Assembly: GCF_051020955.1 (NCBI RefSeq)
Contig: NC_135017.1
Coordinates: forward strand, 28,304,689-28,368,688
DNA length: 64,000 bases
DNA from: Megalopta genalis
Taxonomy: Eukaryota; Arthropoda; Insecta; Hymenoptera; Halictidae
Direction of reading: 5' to 3'
In this document: positions 21,115 through 32,699 of the stretch, one piece after another
How the letters are laid out: every line of letters starts with the position of its first letter
How positions within the stretch are numbered: the stretch's first letter is position 1
Program-made: the position numbers and the translations under genes
Notes under the pieces: model-generated
The model's database searches: none
Told to the model about the DNA's origin: nothing
Seen by the model: only the letters and a program-made list of their open reading frames with translations

Positions 21115-21535
21115 GGTGTCACAAAATTGCATGTAATTCTTACCTTGGTATATCATAATTAGTCGGCGAATCTTTATGTAAAATAAAAATTGCTTGTATC
21201 AACTGCAAAATAGGATGACTTTCTTTCCTTAATGATTTTAATAAGCTGAAATTAATACATCGACATTCTTGAACACTTTCGGTCTGTTCATTTTTTTGAA
21301 TGGCATCTACTCACTTTTGTTTTAAACCAAGAAATTATACAAATAATGGAATGAATCATAATGATCTCAACTTTGAACTGTACAAAATTATTATACATTA
21401 TTATATTATTATTATATTATTATTATTATATTATTATATTATATTATTATTACATTATTATTATTACACATGGTTTTATAACATCGAAAATAACGAAGAT
21501 ATTTCAGTGTGCAGGATAAAATAAACACCCTATAT
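21115..21535. mobile_element. Degenerate TAGACTGCGGAT copy inside a possible CAGGGTGT-ended element
   Basis: TAGTCGGCGAATCTTTATGT at 21160 followed by AAAATAAAAATTGCT and, near 21236, GATTTTAATAAGCTG marks a copy of the dispersed family to about 21300. The block may be enclosed by ACAGGGTGTCAC (21111) and ACACCCTATA (21524), inverted with TA flanks, but the match is short. A (TTA)n tract lies at 21396-21465. Confidence 0.4.
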
Positions 21536-22887
21536 ATTATACATAATATACAAAATGTTTAAGGATATAAGTTGACAAAATTTATTTGACTTAGGGGCGC
21601 TAAATTCTACAAATTGTACAGTTCCTTGTTTCATGACAGAAACGAGCAGATTTTGTCTACTTTTTTTTAGATAAATGCATAAAATCTAATTATATCAATA
21701 ATTTTACGATCGTTGAAAAGACCAGTTTTCCTCGACATGAATTATTTAATACCGAGTTGAACACGGAACAGCCGCGTTTGGTATTTGCGATTCAAGAAAT
21801 CTAATCCTCGATGGAAGCTCGAAAAGCGTCCTGCTGGAGAGTGACCAGAAAGATCATGCGGAGTAGATGATCCGACACGAATGCCCGATAAAACCGGTTA
21901 AATCGGGAGCACTGTAGTGGCCCCGGAGCTACCCACAACTCTGACAATGGCATGGGAACAGAAGAGGTGCCACATCTCCGGCTTATTATACGAGCGTCGT
22001 TAAATCGGATCTATCTCAGCTGTTCGGGATGCCCGTGTCGAAGACACAGCGTGTCATTATGGTTGTCGGGGGAGCTGTGGCCACGGTTACAACCGTAAGT
22101 CTATTTTACGATCATCGAATCGCCGCGTCGAGTCGCCCAGAATAAGTTTAGAATAAGTTTGGCTGGCATCCAACAGTATTGTACCACTTACGGGATTTCA
22201 CACGCAGAGACTCGTCAATTCTACCGCCGTTTGTGTAATAGATCTTTCAAATCTGTGATTTGTAGTTTAGAATTTTTTAAATAAGTTTTTTAATGAGTTA
22301 ATAGCAATAATAAATAATTAATAATAAACGATAATATTTTATAACATATAATATTGAATCAATAATTAAAAATTTCATTATAGCTTTCAGTGTACAAATA
22401 TTGAATACAGTAATTTCAATTGTTAACCAAAATGTTATTCTCGGTGATATGATATGGTATATACTTTTTGAATTATTTTTTGTACGTTTTCGCGGTTCAT
22501 TTTAACAGATTTTAGCAGATAAGATGCTTAAAACTTTTATTAGCACGTTGAGTGTCGTGTTAATCACAAATGCAAAATTAAATTGTAAAATTAAATTTCA
22601 TTGCATCATTTACTAGGGTGTTCAAAATGCGACGAGTTAAAATACCATCCAGTGTGATAAATTTTAACTTTCCAGTTTCAGTTTCATTAATTAAATTACG
22701 TACTCTGATATTGTGGAACTTCCTGGGGTTGATAGTTAAAGGTTTAATAACATTTCGACCTGCAAAATAACCTTAAAAATGATGTAGAGTTAAAGTATTT
22801 TATATCAAATTGAAATTGAGAAGTTGAGCTATGTGACATCAATTGCTTCCTGAATATGCTTATCTTCTTGTGAATCCTAATTATAGA

Positions 22888-22888
<1 letters not shown>
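21536..22888. other. Intergenic; GC-richer 21740-22200
   Basis: The island at 21740-22200 has no long frame. GATAAATGCATAAAATCTAA at 21670 is a lone right terminus of the dispersed MITE. A solo inverted TTAA end (GCACGTTGAGTGTCGTG-TTAA) lies at 22542-22563. Nothing else recognised. Confidence 0.35.

Positions 22889-22889
<1 letters not shown>

Positions 22890-22950
<61 letters not shown>
22890..22950. repeat. GA microsatellite
   Basis: About 24 uninterrupted AG units followed by AAAGAGAGAAAAG. Confidence 0.95.
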
Positions 22951-23929
22951 GACATAATAGATTAGTATGACAATTAAACTTCAAACCTGAGAAAATAACT
23001 CCGTCAGCAACATATAGGTAATATGGCAATCGAAGTGTTAAAAATAAACGTTAACTTTTAATATTAGAAAAGTTGGAAAGTCAGTCAAGATTCTACTATG
23101 CATAATGATGGGGCGCGAGTAAGACGTTTATATGAGAACTCAATTATTCAAAACGAAAGCATCAGAAATATAATCTGAGGCACGTTTAACTTGCATTCGC
23201 TTTTTAATTGAGTTACGTTCATTTGCATAGTTCTTAAGATCATTAAAATTGATACATGCTAACGGTAATGATAATCTAACCTGAAGCTTGCCCTAGTATT
23301 ATGAATCATATTTCTTACTTGATGATACCGCAAGCAAATCTGGAGAAATAAAAGTTACGTACACACATATATTGTATTCTAGGTGTAACGGCATACAAAA
23401 ATCTAGTTTATTTTTCTTTCGGGAACAGTTATTTCTGTTTTGCAAACAGTTTCCAATCATCTTGCTTTCGGAAAGCGTTTCCAATTATTTTTCTTTCGAA
23501 AACAGTTTCCAGTTATTGTTGTTTTTTCTAACAAACTTATAAGTTATAAGTGTACAATTGAGATTTATAGACATCTGCAATCTTCTAAACAAAGGAAATG
23601 AAATCAATGCTCCTAGTAAATGAAAATTAAACATCATAAAAAAGCTCAGTAGTCAACCAGTATCCAATATATATATATATATATAACCTTAACATTAGAT
23701 GAGGATCATGCAAATTTTTCAGAAAAAGCAAGTTAATTTAATCCCATGGTTAATAAAAGTTATCTGCTGTCTATTGTTTACTTATGAAGAAATCGACTAT
23801 GATTTATCGACTGAAAGTACCGCGCAATTTCATTTCCAAAGAAAAGTGGACTTACACCAATTGGCTTCTGAACCGTCCAAATTAATGCACAAAAAGAACA
23901 TCCATATATTTCCTGCAGAGATGTTTTGA
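22951..23929. other. Intergenic, no gene recognised
   Basis: Contains a repeated TTTCTTTCGGAAACAGTTTCC-like motif in three diverged copies at about 23415-23515, with AAGCGTTTCCAATTATT between them. A short (AT)n lies at 23670-23685. Frames at 23299-23484 and 23699-23929 show no domain. Confidence 0.35.
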
Positions 23930-25020
23930 TCTTACGAACAGCGACTTCCGTAACGAAACTGCCAGTAACGACACGGAAAGAGAAGTCAAAGAACGTAGCA
24001 GAAAATAACTCAAATGAGCGAAGCTCGAGCAGGTCTCGGTGAACTTCGAGCGTAGCCGGAAACGGAACCGAAAGTAATCCGGATTTAGTTACCGTTCGAA
24101 ACCGCCGTCTGCATCGGCTCTCGCTAATCGCATTTGACAAAAAGTGGGCGAAAGTTGATCTATGAAACAGAATTCGTCATCATAAAAGCCGTTCGATTTC
24201 ATGCGACATTAATTGAGACCGAGCACCCGACGCCGTAGCAATGAAACCCAGGTTGTTTTGTCTGCGCGTTACGGTAGACTGGTTTTCGCGAAAGGGCCGC
24301 GTTTCATAGCAATTTATTAGCGACGTTACCGGGCGACGATAGCCACAGTGAAAGTGCGAGACACGGCCGTGAAAAACGCCGTCGCGACGAACATGGCATT
24401 ACAACCGCGATAATTAGCCGCGAAAGTGCGCCGATAAAAACTGTTCATAAACGGTCGGGTAGTTTTTCTACCGGATCGATTCGATACCGTTCGCATAACG
24501 AGTAGGTAACGAGGTGCACGCGTCGGCGCGAGACCGCGCGCGATTTTTCCGTTCGTCTATACCGCGGTAATCACGTTATCAATCTTCCGTCTGCCATCGC
24601 GATCGAGAGAAATCGTCGTCGTCGCCGTTCGCGGAAAAACTGTGTCTAGCCGCGCCGATATATAGCCGATATAACGTGAACTCGGGCTACGGCCACTTTT
24701 ATCCAATTAAGTTGACACGTATTTCACGTTTGTCGCCGGGACACGGCTGTTATTTTACGCCGGGCCGGCCCAGATTTCTCTGCGCGCTTTATATGGGAAA
24801 AACGTGTACCACGATCTTTAGAACCGCGTCAACTTCGTTAACATTTTCGAGTCTTCTGACATTTCCGTGGCGACCGCCTCAAAGGTTAGGGGATGAAGGT
24901 ACAATGGGGAGCTGCGGCAAATTGGGCGTGGAAATATCGGATTCTTGCGGAGACCGTGCGGAGATACTGCGGAGACCTGTTTGTCTTGTTCAGAGTCGGG
25001 CGAAGTTTTATTCGAATAAG
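23930..25020. other. Long GC-rich island, no identifiable gene
   Basis: One of the most CG-dense stretches in the window (24180-24960). Open frames occur on both strands: 24140-23778 minus, 120 codons; 24676-25047 plus, 123 codons, starting at GTG. Neither has a recognisable domain or a convincing splice structure. May be conserved noncoding sequence or an unrecognised exon or promoter. Confidence 0.35.
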
Positions 25021-25029
25021 GGGCAAAGG

Positions 25030-25690
25030 ATAACGAATAGTATTTGATTCGACATTTTATTCGGATAACATTTTATATGGCGCTTTATTCGACATTTTAT
25101 TCGACACTTTATTCGAATAACATTTTATTCGACATTTTATTCGAATAAGATTTCGTTCAAATAAGAATTCGGTCGAATATTATTTTACACGAATAAGAAT
25201 TCATTCGAATAAGATTTGATTCCAATAAGTATTCATTCGTAAAATTTTATTCCAATAAGAATTCATTCGTAAGAATTTATTTGTACAAGAATTCATACAG
25301 AAAATAATCGACTTGAATAAGGATGATAAAAGAATATAAAGCGTTTTTTCATAATTTATTGATTCATTTCTACGATGCTAATTTTTACAATCAACTTTTC
25401 TGTGAATAGATTGATCATTGATGCGTAACTAAATAATAACCTTTCCACGTTCGTTTGTATAGTTCTTGACGTCATTATAGAAAAAGCAAGAAGTCAAATA
25501 TATTTTAACAGAATTACATTTAAAAAATCAGTCAAAAATAATTCGCATTACTATTCGAGTAATTTTAAATCTCTATTTAAATAATGTGTACGAATAAAGA
25601 ATTGCTCGAATAAACAGATAGAATAATTTGTTGTGAATAATGAATTCTTTTAAAAATTCATTCGAATAAATAAGTAGAACAAATAGAATT
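25030..25690 (+). repeat. ATTCGAATAA-rich repeat block, copy A
   Basis: The first 250 bp are dense in TTTATTCGAATAA and CATTTTATTCGA, many of them self-complementary. From about 25290 it carries landmarks shared in order with 28390-28900: AAAATAATCGA, TTGAATAAGGATGATA, TATAAAGCGTTTTTTCATA, TAGATTGATCATTGATGC and TAAATAATAACC. It closes with GAATAAACAGATAGAATAATT. Probably a decayed transposon or a complex satellite. Confidence 0.6.
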
Positions 25691-25699
25691 TGTTATGAC

Positions 25700-25880
25700 T
25701 AGACTGCGGATCTTTATGCAAAATAAAAATGTTGTACGTGGACTGCGAGAAACTAGAACTGCATAGACATTCTTTCTTGTCTTGAATCATTTCAACGAAT
25801 TACAAATAATATAAACAAATTGTCGAAACCTCTTAACGGTATCGCTGTATCGTAAGTCATCTGCTTATCTTTTTAATGAA
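25700..25880 (+). mobile_element. MITE copy, TAGACTGCGGAT family, right end degraded
   Basis: Begins TAGACTGCGGATCTTTATGC followed by AAAATAAAAATG, the cleanest left terminus in the window. The middle GAATCATTTCAACGAATTAC matches the family. The right end is eroded. Confidence 0.7.
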
Positions 25881-25894
25881 TACTGAAAAGGATT

Positions 25895-26065
25895 AATTCG
25901 GATAATTACAAAAATGTATTTACGACAAATTTTTGGATAAACTCTTTTTACCTCGAACATACGCTATCACAAAAATCGTACGAATTATAAATGAATCAAG
26001 TCTTGTCAATAGTACGAAATAATATACATTTGTCAGGTTTAGGATTCGGTAGTTGCAGTGTTAAA
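25895..26065 (+). repeat. Dispersed repeat R4, copy 1
   Basis: Landmarks ACGACAAATTTTTGGATAAA, AATCGTACG, AGTCTTGTCA, TTTAGGATTCGGTAGTTGC and GTGTTAAAC recur in order at 52020-52190. A shorter relative is at 29140-29230. Noncoding. Confidence 0.55.
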
Positions 26066-26714
26066 CGTGGACTCCGAGGACGGTAATTCGCGCAGAAGGC
26101 CGCGGTCAATTTGCAGCACGTCTCAGGCACCCGAACAGGCAACCTTAACTTTTCCAACTGAAAATTCCTGCAACGTCAGTCAGAGTGTATGGGCAAGGCT
26201 TTCGCCGTAAATTTACGCCGAGCTGAAAGTGCAGAAAAAAATATCTTCCTGTACCGTGACCGACGCGGAATGCCGAGATCTCGGTGGTTCGCGATCAAAC
26301 GGATGAGCGAGTCTGCAGCTCGAGGGCTCTGCAACTAGAATGCAGCCGTGCGGTGTATGCAAAAGATTGTTGTGCACCTCCGCGTCGACCATGAACGCTC
26401 GACGTTACACGAGACGCGGCGAAGGTGAACAAACCCCCTCACCTGCTTCATATTGTATTATGTATCCATCTATATTTACCTGTGCCTCTTTCATTGCGGG
26501 CTACCGTGCGGCTAATTGAAGTTGGTTTTTCGCGACGTCCAAACGCGTTGAGAATAACCGTAAGTTGCTATATACGGTGTTGCCTCTTCTCCATTTTTAC
26601 TACCCCTGAAGTGAAAATCACTTCGATTGAGTTCCCTCACCCAGCATTTTTATATGGGTTCGAGGCTATACATATCGCTCGAAACCAGAGATGGAGGTTA
26701 TTTGAATTGTTTCG
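26066..26714. other. GC-richer island, no identifiable gene
   Basis: A 98-codon plus-strand frame at 26425-26721 has no recognised domain. Nothing else. Confidence 0.35.
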
Positions 26715-26960
26715 GATATAAGTGTTTGTCTAAAATAATTATTCGACCGAATACCTTTTAGTTGAATACTTTATACGAACGACAATTATTCATTATTCGT
26801 AACAAATAATTCTATCTATTTATTCTACTGAATTCTTGTACAAAATATTTTATTCGCACGACAATTATTCGTTATTCATAAAAAATTATTCTATTTGTTT
26901 ATTCGTATACATTATTTAGATAGAGATTTAAGATTACTTAAATTAATTTATCTACTTTTA
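26715..26960 (-). repeat. Inverted partial copy of the ATTCGAATAA block
   Basis: Read inverted, it matches 25540-25690: the plus strand has TTATTCTATTTGTTTATTCG, ACATTATTT and AGATAGAGATTTAAGATTAC, against AGTAATTTTAAATCTCTATT, AAATAATGT and AATAAACAGATAGAATAATT in copy A. Together with copy A it could be the inverted end of one 1.9-kb structure. Confidence 0.5.
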
Positions 26961-28204
26961 GACATTGGTCGTGAGCGTGATAATGAATATTGATCTAAAA
27001 TATTTAAATATATAATTCTTTTTATTTTGAACATTTTAGTATGTTTTAATTTCTTTTTACTTTGTTTATAAACATTGATGATAGTCTATGAATTTTATGC
27101 ACTTACGATGAATTAGATTGGTGCAATTTAGAATAATAGAGGGATTAAAAGAATGTAAGAATGACAACATATTGTTTTCAATTTATCATGATCATTAAAG
27201 GAAGTGGACATTTTTTGACTCTCCCTTAAACATGCTAGGCTTAATACATGAGTACACATTCATACAAAAGGATTAAGGATAGAGCACAGTTCACCGCTGC
27301 TAAAATTGACTTCGCATCGATGAAGTTCAACGTGAACGGAGATTCACCGTGCTCATATTTCTTGAACCATATGCATATCCATTAAAAGGCCCGACTAGCA
27401 TCATCATTCACATTAACAAATGAACCACACAGCCAGATGGTATGACACTTTCTGCAGATAATTAAATTTAGTGCGCGCATGACTGCGAAATTTCGTTTTA
27501 ATAAAAGAGATTAAAACAGGAGTATACATAAATAATCAGAAATGGTACGAGAGCCGCATAATTCATACGAAAAGCATACTTTTATTTTATAATAAATCGA
27601 GAAATGATGCTCCAATTATGCAAACCGGAATGTATATACTTCTCGTTGACAAAATTGTTGGCCCACCCTGTCCGTTGTTCGGTACAGTGAAAATATATGA
27701 TCGGCATTATATTGCACGGAAGGGTATACATTCAAAGAGGGATCATTTTCAAAGACGATAACCACTTATCAGACTGGAAATCCTGCGGGCTCTCGCCGTG
27801 GCAGTCTTGCGGCGCTCGTGAGATAATGGCGGAGCTGCTGGCAACTTCTGACGTCGACTCTCTTTTTGGTCGTAAATCGGCGGCCTCTTAGAACCCGCGA
27901 TAAATTACTTTACGCCTGAATCAGGGGTAACATCGTGGAATCCCAGGGAAATGTTCACCGGTTCTGTTCGTTCAGGAGTATCGCTCGGAAAGCCTTAATG
28001 GCTGCCGCGTTACCCTCGGTAACGAGATCGGAACCCCGGTGAAAGGTGTGAAACCAGCGGAAATAAATGTTAATCCACTCAGAAATGCTGACAGCAGTGC
28101 GCCCTAACTAGCGCCAAGATGTTTCTCGCAGTATCTGACAAAAGATCAACTTTTGCGACGCTAACAACTCTTTCGTGATCGCTAAATCGCAAATTTATGT
28201 GACT
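26961..28204. other. Intergenic with a minus-strand MITE fragment; GC-richer 27690-28160
   Basis: TAGTCTATGAATTTTATGCA at 27082, followed by a family-like middle to about 27190, is a decayed inverse copy of the TAGACTGCGGAT family. The island 27690-28160 has a 64-codon frame (27697-27891) without a domain. A TTCGGATGACGGATAAAAG repeat-like start appears at 28212. Confidence 0.35.
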
Positions 28205-28990
28205 GTTTGGCAACATTTTATTCGGATGACGGATAAAAGATAAGGATTAATAATTTAAGATTTTATTCGACACTACTGGATAACTATCCCATCGAATAAC
28301 AATTTATCTAGGTAACAATTTATCCGAATAAGACGTTACTTACCCTGAATAAAAAGGTATTTGTTATTCGAATAAGAATTTATTCGTACAGAAATTCATG
28401 CGGGAAATAATCGATTTGAATGAAAATGATAGAGTATAAAGTGTTTTTTCATAGCTTGTCGATTTATTTCTTCGATATTCCTTTTTACAAATGTTGCATC
28501 GATGAGTTTGTTGCTTTTTAGTAGATTGATCATTGATGCATAAGTAAATAATCTTTCTTCGGCTGCATAGAAAATGATTATACATTCCAGGATTCATATT
28601 TATAACACATACGCTTAAAAAATTATATAAAAAGCAGTCAACAATTATTGGCATTATTATTGGAATAATTTCTTTATCTTTTTATTCGAAGAAATTATTC
28701 CAATAATAATGGCAGTAATTATTGACTTCTCTTTATATAATTTTTTGAATCGATAAATCATTGTTATTCGAATCAAATATTTTTTGGAAAAATTGATACG
28801 AATAAATAAATAGAATAATTTGTCACGAATATTTGTCAAATTTTTATTTGAATCAAATATTTTTTAAAAGAATTTATTCGAATAAATAAATAGAATAATT
28901 TATCGCAGATGATAAATCATTGTTATTCGAATAAAATGTTCTATAAAAGAATTCATTCGAATAAATAATTAATAAAAATATTCGACTAAA
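28205..28990 (+). repeat. ATTCGAATAA-rich repeat block, copy B
   Basis: Shares its core with 25290-25680 and has ATTCGAATAA-type repeats at both ends (28210-28400; 28840-28990). It contains a 59-bp inverted pair, 28616-28674 and 28689-28747, separated by 14 nt. Each arm carries TTATATAA, GTCAATAATTA and ATTATTGGAATAATTTCTT or its inverse, able to form a long near-perfect hairpin. Copy A lacks the hairpin's second arm. Confidence 0.6.
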
Positions 28991-29739
28991 AAAAATTCAT
29001 TTGAATAATCACTTTAGATAAATATTTATATCAATTAACAATTAACAATTCGATCAATATCCAACTGTAATTTATATTCGTTCAGAAGTCCTTGACCACT
29101 AGGTTTACAGAAAATTGAAAGTAGCTATTTTATATTGTTTCATAGTAATTACAAGAATATATTTACACATTTGTTGGATAAATTCCTTATAAACATATTT
29201 GTACAATCTGTATAATCGTAAGTTAATGTTTAAAAAATAAAAATGTTAAAAAAGATTTATGAGTTCTGAATTATCGAAAAATAATCTTCGAGAATGGAGA
29301 TGTAAGGGATATTCGATATCGACCTTCTGCAACTTTGCATAAAGAGAACCCCGCATGTACTTAAAAATCGGAAACATATTTAGCGAGTGATATCTCAATG
29401 TGTTTCAATTTTATCGCGAATATTAAATACTGTTTCGTTTACTTATCTCTTTCACGGACCATTGAACCTGCGTAACCGAGTGATAACGATGTGAATTAAG
29501 AACGGCTATCAGGCAAGATACGTGGCGAAAATTGTTACGCTTTTACGGAACCATACTTTACGAAATACTTTATCGTATCACCGGAATGAGAACATGGTTA
29601 TAAATTGCGCTAGATAATATTTGGAAAATATGTTACTAAATTTTTTGTTACTCGAACATGCTTGATATGTAAATAAATCGGTGTCAGACAACTCGATAAA
29701 GATTTGATGCAGTGCTGTAATTAAGTGATTGTTCTGTTA
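28991..29739. other. Intergenic with an R4 fragment
   Basis: 29140-29230 (GTAATTACAAGAATATATTT, TTGTTGGATAAA, ATAATCGTAAG) is a partial relative of the R4 repeat. No gene recognised. Confidence 0.35.
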
Positions 29740-29910
29740 TCAGAGCACTCAGGTTTTTTTTATTAGTTCGGATAATCATCCTAATGTATATATAGTTTAT
29801 TGTTAGCTTATAATATTAACTTATAATGTATAATATCAAAACACTCGGGTTTTTTATTAGTTCGGATAACCATTCTATTGTATTATATAGTTTATTGTTA
29901 GCTTATAATG
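29740..29910 (+). repeat. Tandem duplication, about 75-bp unit
   Basis: 29740-29814 and 29836-29910 share CACTCRGGTTTTTT, TTATTAGTTCGGATAA and ATAGTTTATTGTTAGCTTAT. They are separated by TATTAACTTATAATGTATAA. Confidence 0.75.
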
Positions 29911-30402
29911 TAACAATGAATATGAACAGTGTTTTCAAAATAGCAATATGTTGAAGAAGAATATAGTAAAATTACTTATGTAATACACAAACAGCAAGAA
30001 ATTTATGTATTTATAGAGAATATAATTTTTATAAAAATTGTGATAATAATCAGTCGAATTTTTACTTGATGTTTCACTTATTGAAATCGTTCATAAAGGG
30101 AACGGGATTTTATTTTGTTCCAATCTCCTCTGTGCCTATAAATATATGAATTTGCATAAATGTTGACAAGCCTAACGATGTAACTATCATAAGTAAAATC
30201 TATAATTACACACATAGGGAATATTGTACGTATAAGTATAGTAATGCAAGTATCCACGAGAATGCACTTACTTGCAAGATAAATATCTTATTTCGCATGT
30301 AAACAGTTATTAACATTTAATTGTTAAATAGTTACGACAAGGTAGACGTGTCCGTGTAATATACTATGAATATTAATATTGAAAAAAGTGACAAAAATAT
30401 TT
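29911..30402. other. Intergenic, no gene recognised
   Basis: AT-rich. The T-rich minus strand next to the tRNA supplies its terminator (TTTTT near 30393). Nothing else seen. Confidence 0.4.
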
Positions 30403-30520
30403 TGTCAGAAGTGGGATTCGAACCCACGCCCTCAGAGAGGACCAGAAGCCCCAGAAGACCCGTCGTACGGGCAAGGTATTACCTTGAGTCTGGCGCCTTA
30501 GACCGCTCGGCCATCCTGAC
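30403..30520 (-). tRNA. tRNA-Leu(CAA), intron-containing, second copy
   Basis: Exons 30520-30483 and 30447-30403 are identical in sequence to those at 19340-19221: anticodon CAA at plus 30484-30486, class II variable arm, intact A and B boxes, discriminator A. The intron (30482-30448) is 35 nt and differs: it starts GTAATACCTTGCCCG. Its ACCTTG can pair with CAAGGT spanning the anticodon, the usual anticodon-intron helix. Minus-strand T-runs (TTTTT, then TTTTTT) follow within 30 bases. Flanks differ from the first gene, so the pair is not a recent large duplication. Confidence 0.97.
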
Positions 30521-30689
30521 ATTGTGGTGGCTCTGCTCAAATTAGCAGTCACAAGCCGACGGGTTAAGTATAGCTTTGAACGCATGCGCGGACGGCTAAT
30601 ACGAATACATACTTATTAAGTTACTGACTGTGTTGTAAACTACGTTGATACTATCCTTCTCTGCAGGTGATAGATAAGCTTTTAAAAGC
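30521..30689. other. tRNA upstream flank
   Basis: Unique-looking sequence with no shared upstream motif relative to the first tRNA-Leu gene. Confidence 0.3.
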
Positions 30690-31260
30690 TTTTTCGTATT
30701 GCATACTGATAGCTGAAGTAGTTTCTTAATCTATATCCTATACAGGCAGATAGAATAGTTTATGCACATTACATGCTGATGGATAAAGTAGTTTATTCAT
30801 ATCACATGCAGATAGAATAGTTTATTCATATTATATACTAACAGATAAAGTAGTTATCGATATAATATATAGAATGATAAAGCATCATATTATTCATGTC
30901 GCATAAGGATAGATAGAATAGTTTATTAATATTATATATAATTATAATGCAGTAGTTTATTCATATTACATACAGATAGATAGAATAGTTTATTCATGTC
31001 ACATACGGATAGATAGAACAGTTTTATTGATATTATATACTAATAGATAAAATAGTTATTCATACTGTATGTATACATATAGATAGATAAAATATTATAT
31101 TATTTATATTACATACAACTAGAATAGTTGTATTACTACAATTTATATGACTACAAATAGAATAGTTTATTAATATTACACACAGTTAAATGAAGTAGGT
31201 TATTCGTATATACAGATAGCTAAAATAGTTTATTCACATAAAGTAGTTTGATCATATTGT
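30690..31260 (+). repeat. Irregular tandem tract of GATAGATAGAATAGTTTATTC units
   Basis: Ten or more diverged units of about 35-60 bp built from CATACAGATAGATAGAATAG and TTTATTCATATTACAT. The tract resumes briefly at 31550-31640, beyond an inserted MITE (31341-31541), suggesting the MITE landed in or next to the array. Confidence 0.8.
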
Positions 31261-31340
31261 ATACAAATGGATCTTTATATAAACTACTTTTAGTTTATTC
31301 ATATTAAATGCAAATATTTGACATAGCTTATTCACACTAC

Positions 31341-31541
31341 TAGATTGCTTATCCCTATGCGAAATAAAAATTTTCTGCACTAATTGTAAGATACAGTGGA
31401 TACATAGATATTCATTTTTATTCTTAACAATCTGAATGAACTGAAAATAGTACAACAATATTTTTCAATTTTTAAAATGTTTTTACTGTGTCACATTTGA
31501 TCCACTCATTTCTCTCATAAATGCATAAAATCCGCACTGTA
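31341..31541 (+). mobile_element. Complete MITE, TAGACTGCGGAT family
   Basis: A 201-bp copy from TAGATTGCTTATCCCTATGC to ATGCATAAAATCCGCACTGT-A. It has the interior GCACTAATTGTAAGATACAG, CTTAACAATCTGAATGAACT and CATTTGATCCACTCATTTC. It splits a TAGATAGA tandem tract. Confidence 0.8.
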
Positions 31542-31639
31542 AACATTATCTACAGATAAATAAAATATTTTATTTATATTATATACAGATAGACATAATA
31601 ATTTATTCATATATACACACACAGATCGATAGATAAAAA

Positions 31640-32699
31640 GTAAAAAATAATAGGGAAAATAATTTATTAGTATTGTATTCAAATAGACCAAATATTTCGT
31701 TCACATTCTACATAGCATTTCATAAAATACGTTTGACTCTTTTCACACATTATTATTATAGATATTTATACCAACTAGAAAGATGGCAATAATCCAACAA
31801 ATTATTTTTATTCATAGTTTTGGTATCTTACCAATCAAATACAATTTTTGTTCATAAAACATGAATGTATTATAATACATTTAAAAATAATCACTAATGT
31901 ACCTATAATTCTATTTAATCTGCAATAAAGGTAATCGAAAATAACTCAACACAGTGCCTCCTCTTCTTAATGATCGTTTCAAATATATTACTCAAAGAAA
32001 TTGTGGCACAGAAAAATTTGGATGAAAATTGGCCAGCTTTGACTGTCGATACCTCCGCGAAAAGTCATCGTTGGATGATAACTTTTTTTTAAAATTAAAA
32101 CTTGAAACCTCCACTTCAAGATAATGTTTCTGGATTTTATGTTTGATGCAGCCTCGCCACTGTAATCCTTTAAATATGAGGCCATGCTTGTCATATTGCA
32201 AATTAGCTAAGTTTGACGAAATTCACAGACTTTGTAAAATTCGTTTCAGAGATGTCATTTGCAGTCGAATCAAATTTGATTCTTCCCCTTTAATTTAAAA
32301 CATTTATTATTCAAATATAGACACGTTTGAAGCGAATTTGATCTTCTTTTTGCAATGTCGTTGCCATGGATTCTTTATTATTTTTCGTTACTGCAGTTAG
32401 TCTTTTTAATATTTCCTGTATACCTGATTCATTCGTTACTTGAATTTCTAGGCTTGCGATTATATTTCTAGATTCTGTGAGTACAATGTATTGGGTGGAG
32501 TCGTCTGTTTCAATTATTTAAAGAGCGGATTTAATGGCGTATGCCTCACAAAAGAAGGTAGAACTTGCATCATCAAGAGACTGTGCTTATACGTGTTCTT
32601 CGCTATTTTTTTAATACATTTTATGTCGACTACCTGAAGTTTCAATAACAGTTCGATAACAATTTTTATTACCGATTTTTATCGTAGAAAATTTTACAA
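31640..32699. other. Intergenic, no gene recognised
   Basis: AT-rich. Overlapping minus-strand frames of 68-69 codons at 31988-32201 have no domain. Confidence 0.4.

Noticed and set aside
24676..25047. 123-codon frame
   Set aside because: GTG start, no recognisable domain; its C-terminal end runs into the ATTCGAATAA repeat.
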